Shown: piece by piece, positions 61,161-64,000 of the stretch
Position numbering within the stretch: position 1 is the stretch's first letter
Layout of the letters: each line of letters starts with the position of its first letter
Assembly (NCBI GenBank): GCA_025455065.1
Contig: JALONG010000039.1
Span: 1-64,000, forward strand
Direction of reading: 5' to 3'
From: Candidatus Kapaibacterium sp.
GTDB taxonomy: Bacteria > Bacteroidota > Ignavibacteria > Kapaibacteriales > UBA4661
Length of the DNA: 64,000 bases
The notes under the pieces: generated by a model
Seen by the model: the letters and a program-made list of their open reading frames with translations, nothing else
What the model was told of the DNA's origin: nothing
Databases searched by the model: none
Position numbers and translations under genes: made by a program

Positions 61161-61240
61161 TGGCACAGACATTTTTGTCTGTGCGGAGCGGTTGATAAAC
61201 ATCATCAATACTTGCACAGACAAAAATGTCTGTGCCACTG
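61161..61240. repeat. Paired palindromic repeat, GCACAGACA family
   Basis: Two perfect hairpins, GCACAGACA-TTTT-TGTCTGTGC (61163-61184) and GCACAGACA-AAAA-TGTCTGTGC (61214-61235), with outer AGTG and CACT that also pair. It lies in the 354-base gap between murE and the membrane protein at 61314. The rest of the gap shows no gene; near murE there is only a weak -7-like TATTTCGT. Confidence 0.82.
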
Positions 61241-61313
61241 ATTGCTCAGAATATCCACTTGATTTTTTGTCATTTCATAGCTTTTTGCAGTATCGCATTT
61301 TCTCGAAAAACCA

Positions 61314-63131
61314 ATGACACTTTTTCACCGTACCGACCTGCGTCCCGCACTAATCCTTGCCGCAATAGCATTCTTGCTGCTTACGCCGCTTATTTTCTAC
61401 GGTTTGGATTACACCGACACCGGATACAGCACCGTTATGGCGTGGATGCAGGCGGCGCACCCGAAAGCTGCACTATGGGATTTTAACAATTTTGGCAGTG
61501 CTTTTTTAGCGGGTTTTTGGTTTTTTACGGGCGCGGAATCGCTCTTGGCGTACCGATTTCAGTGGGTGTTGATGATTGTGGCGACGGCGTTGTGTTCTTA
61601 CGCGATATTGTCGTGGTTTTACGAGGATAAGCGTGCAATCGTTATTTCGCTTGTTCCGGCGCTCATTTTGGCGGTGTTTAATAGCGAGGAGGGCTTGATT
61701 GTGGAATATCATAACCTACCCGGATTCCTCGCATTACTGAGCGCTGTACCGCTTTTGCGATATTTTGCGCCTCGTCTCGCCAAACCAAACCTTCTTCTTC
61801 TGATGCTTACAAGTGGCTTTGTCGCTGCGTTTATGGTGTTTTCGCGGCTGCCGATGTTGCTTTGGTGTGCGGCGGTGTATGCTGTGCTGGGCTTTGCGGC
61901 GTGGCGCGGGTTTGACAAACGTGCAATGGTGACAATAGCAGCTTGGCTGTTTGTGGGATTTTGTGCGGGGTGTTTGGTAATTGTTGGGCTTCTTGTTCTG
62001 CGTGGTTTTACCTTGCAGAGCGTTGTCGCAGACAGCATCAAATCTATCACGGCGGTCAATACGTTCCACGATTACGCCATGAAGCACCCTGAACTTGGGT
62101 ATTATCCGCTCACCATCAGCACGGGCATTCGCTATGGGAAAATTCTCGGCACAGGCGCTTTGGCGCTTGTGATTGCCTTTGTGTGGAAGCGTTTGACGTT
62201 TTTACGCGGTCGTGTGGCGAATGTTGTGGAAGGTGCTTTACTGCTTGCGTTTGGGGCGTTAATTGTGAGTGTTGTTATTGTGCTTGCCTCGAAATCCTTG
62301 GGATTTCATTACGGACCGATAACATCGTTGCTATTGGGCGCACCGTTGCTGATTGTGGGGTATATTTTTCTTGCTGAATGGCGAGAAATGGACGCGGGGA
62401 AGCAGGTATTGATACTTTGTGCATTTGCGTTTTTTGGGTTGGTGAGTTTGGGCGGTTCAGGCGTTTGGGTAAGTAACTTTCGGCATGGTGTATGGCTTAT
62501 TTTTCCGATTGCTCTGCTCGAAATGCAGCGCTTTCAATCGCGGTTCTGGGAATTTCGCTTTGTGCGCTTGTTACTGATTGTCGGGGCGGTTGTGCTGGGA
62601 ATTTCACTTCGCATCCAGATGCCCTACCGCGACCAGCCCACATACCGCTTGAACGCTCGCTTTGCAGCACCTGTTTTGAGCGGCATTGCCTCCAGCGCGG
62701 GGCGCACACAAACGCTGGAAGAACTTCTTGCCGAATTGCGTACACGCGGCGTAAAAGCAGGCGATACGCTTCAGGCGTACCCAAGCATGGCGACGGTGTA
62801 TTTTGCGACAAAAACGCTGCCTTGGTACAAACATCCTTGGATTGGGCAGATGTGGACAGTGCGGCAAGATTTGATACAGCATACAAAGGTTTGCGATGTA
62901 TTCCCGCGTTATGTCGTCCGGGCGAAATTTGACCCAAACACCGCAATCGCACTTGATTCTGACCGCCCTACTGTTCCTTTTTCGCTTGGGTACACGCCGG
63001 AAAAGCTGTTCTATGGCGAATATGCCTATTGCCACGATTGCACGACGTATTTGGATTCGCTGTTTTTAGTGCAGCAGCGTTACAAGGTGGTCTGGGAAAA
63101 CAAAGGTTTTGCGCTCTTCGCCAAGCCGTAA
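61314..63131 (+). CDS. Multispanning membrane protein, GT-C-glycosyltransferase-like
   Basis: The 605-residue protein has about 12 hydrophobic helices and a periplasmic C-terminal part (about 470-605). The first periplasmic loop has YGLDYTDTGYSTVMAW near residue 30, with adjacent acidic residues in the position of the metal/catalytic Asp of GT-C enzymes such as ArnT and PMT. It may use a polyprenyl-phosphate sugar, perhaps one made by the GT2 enzymes at 11661 or 23421. I do not recognise a named family. It is followed closely by the XRE-cupin regulator. Confidence 0.62.
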   Translation: MTLFHRTDLRPALILAAIAFLLLTPLIFYGLDYTDTGYSTVMAWMQAAHPKAALWDFNNFGSAFLAGFWFFTGAESLLAYRFQWVLMIVATALCSYAILSWFYEDKRAIVISLVPALILAVFNSEEGLIVEYHNLPGFLALLSAVPLLRYFAPRLAKPNLLLLMLTSGFVAAFMVFSRLPMLLWCAAVYAVLGFAAWRGFDKRAMVTIAAWLFVGFCAGCLVIVGLLVLRGFTLQSVVADSIKSITAVNTFHDYAMKHPELGYYPLTISTGIRYGKILGTGALALVIAFVWKRLTFLRGRVANVVEGALLLAFGALIVSVVIVLASKSLGFHYGPITSLLLGAPLLIVGYIFLAEWREMDAGKQVLILCAFAFFGLVSLGGSGVWVSNFRHGVWLIFPIALLEMQRFQSRFWEFRFVRLLLIVGAVVLGISLRIQMPYRDQPTYRLNARFAAPVLSGIASSAGRTQTLEELLAELRTRGVKAGDTLQAYPSMATVYFATKTLPWYKHPWIGQMWTVRQDLIQHTKVCDVFPRYVVRAKFDPNTAIALDSDRPTVPFSLGYTPEKLFYGEYAYCHDCTTYLDSLFLVQQRYKVVWENKGFALFAKP

Positions 63132-63155
63132 TTGACCACTGAAAAAACGAGTATC

Positions 63156-63803
63156 ATGGCAACAAAACCGCATCACGAAACGTATGAAGACATCATTCAT
63201 CACCCAAAACTCTTCGGTGAAAGTTTACGCCGTTTGCGCACGGCTGCCCAAATGTCCGTGCAGCAAGCAGCAGAGCGGCTTGGCGTGTCGAAATCGTTGT
63301 TGTCTATGGTGGAAAGCGGTCAGCGCACGGCAAAATTTGAGGATATTCTTGGTTTGATGCGGCTGTACAAGTACCCTTTTGCGTGGTTTTTGACGCAAAC
63401 GCGGGATTCGTTTCGGCAAAGCGTTGTTGATGCGCCGTTGGATGAACGCGCCGGGGCAATCGTGCAATCGCGCACAGATGCGCTGGTAATGACCGGCAAG
63501 CGAGATTCGGAGAGTCTTCCACGTCTTTTGCTTTTGCGCCCTTTACGCTCACGGTCGGATAGCGAATGGTTGGAATTGTTCTTGCCGCCGCACACGCAAT
63601 TAACCGAAAAACCGATAGCGCATTTTGGCGAGGTGCGAGGTGTGGTGCAGCACGGAACGCTGTTGTTGGTGGTGGATAATGACGAATATCGCGTCCGCGA
63701 AGGCGAGGAATTTTGCTTCGACGGTGCGCGTCCGCATTTGCTGAGAAATTATTTAGCAGAGCCGACACTGGCAACGTTGGTGATTACGCCTGCTGCGCTT
63801 TAG
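63156..63803 (+). CDS. XRE-family regulator with C-terminal cupin domain
   Basis: The 215-residue protein has an HTH-XRE domain (about 20-75; LRRLRTAAQMSVQQAAERLG, then VSKSLLSMVESGQRTAKFED) and a cupin barrel at the C-terminus (FGEVRGVVQHGTLLLVVDN, YRVREGEEFCFDG, RPHLLRNYL). Such regulators usually sense a small metabolite and control a nearby gene. The upstream membrane-protein gene ends 24 bases before it, so both may be co-transcribed. Two TTG/ATG starts are possible; I use the ATG at 63156. Confidence 0.85.
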   Translation: MATKPHHETYEDIIHHPKLFGESLRRLRTAAQMSVQQAAERLGVSKSLLSMVESGQRTAKFEDILGLMRLYKYPFAWFLTQTRDSFRQSVVDAPLDERAGAIVQSRTDALVMTGKRDSESLPRLLLLRPLRSRSDSEWLELFLPPHTQLTEKPIAHFGEVRGVVQHGTLLLVVDNDEYRVREGEEFCFDGARPHLLRNYLAEPTLATLVITPAAL

Positions 63804-63887
63804 TGGGGCGTTCGGGAAAACAACTTTTATCGTATCCGATACAAAAAAAATTTCGCTCACAGTGGAAAATAATCGGAGAAAAAATTG

Positions 63888-63895
63888 TACTTTTG
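63888..63895 (+). promoter_or_regulatory. Candidate -7 element TACTTTTG before a terminator hairpin
   Basis: TACTTTTG matches TAnnTTTG and ends three bases before a terminator-like hairpin (63898-63934). It might drive the gene starting near 63987, or be a chance match in an A/T-rich stretch. Confidence 0.3.
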
Positions 63896-63897
63896 CC

Positions 63898-63934
63898 AAG
63901 CGCGGAATGAATCTGAACGTTCCACGCTTTTTCT
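63898..63934 (+). terminator. Intrinsic terminator after the XRE-cupin gene
   Basis: AAGCGCGGAA (63898-63907) pairs with TTCCACGCTT (63920-63929) with one mismatch, followed by TTTTCTTTTTC. Confidence 0.75.
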
Positions 63935-63986
63935 TTTTCGTCAGGAACAACCGTGTGGCGTAAATACACAAGGCACGAGGCAATCA

Positions 63987-64000
63987 ATGAATCCGCTTGA
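63987..64000 (+). CDS. Possible start of a gene running off the window end
   Basis: An ATG at 63987 opens a frame (ATGAATCCGCTTGA) that continues past the window. CGAGG lies about eight bases upstream. Only 14 bases are visible, so it may be nothing. Confidence 0.2.

Noticed and set aside
60960..61238. N-terminal extension of murE
   Set aside because: Encoded largely by a dispersed repeat and has no relation to Mur ligases; the family start fits the ATG at 60959.

Overview
The window reads as chromosomal DNA from an uncultured-type member of the Bacteroidota/Chlorobiota (FCB) group, probably near the Ignavibacteria/Kapabacteria. This is an inference from gene content. Four large exported proteins end in type IX secretion (T9SS) type A sorting domains. 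There is also a DUF2723 membrane protein, a serine-palmitoyltransferase-like enzyme, 7TMR-DISM and other histidine kinases, meso-DAP peptidoglycan genes (dapF, murE), and several sequences matching the Bacteroidota -7 promoter element TAnnTTTG. There is no rRNA, CRISPR array, phage gene or recognisable transposase; one tRNA-Thr (CGT) is present.

Layout. 0-8 kb: tail of an unknown gene, guanine deaminase, a lipoprotein, a decayed UPF0175/PIN toxin-antitoxin (TA) pair, dapF and a 1036-residue DUF2723 protein. 8-15.8 kb: exported protein, amino acid permease, DUF433/DUF5615 TA pair, thioesterase, two glycosyltransferase-type enzymes, an SMP-30-like propeller protein and the KBL/SPT enzyme. 15.9-27 kb: tRNA-Thr with a strong terminator, a giant VWA/WD40-like/ASH T9SS protein, wecB, a GT2-PASTA-DUF486 cluster and a polyprenyl synthetase. 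27-41.4 kb: 7TMR histidine kinase convergent with PEP carboxylase, an Rpn-type nuclease, a T9SS propeller, a small TA-like gene between direct repeats, an outer-membrane barrel, a second kinase and an orphan DEAD-type helicase. 41.7-47 kb: two T9SS proteins (M12-type metalloprotease; CUB plus propeller). 47.3-49.7 kb: an accessory island of small TA modules ending in MNT-HEPN, against the 3' end of a UvrD-type helicase. 51.9-64 kb: a lipoamide-dehydrogenase-like flavoprotein without the redox disulfide, an unknown acidic protein, ATP-grasp, MFS, DUF4136 lipoprotein, murE, a GT-C-like membrane protein and an XRE-cupin regulator.

The intergenic space is unusually full of short palindromic repeat families: GCACAGACA...TGTCTGTGC at seven loci, (A)TTCGTG-type arms at several loci, and a ~92-bp unit seen three times. 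The most interesting structure is at 48.7-49.8 kb. The MNT-HEPN TA module lies between two 67-bp direct copies of the uvrD 3' end that differ at four positions, three of them synonymous. That is the pattern expected if the module arrived together with a diverged uvrD 3' end. Next to it, two TA modules share an identical 25-bp promoter-like sequence, and at least three other TA loci in the window have lost or truncated their toxin.
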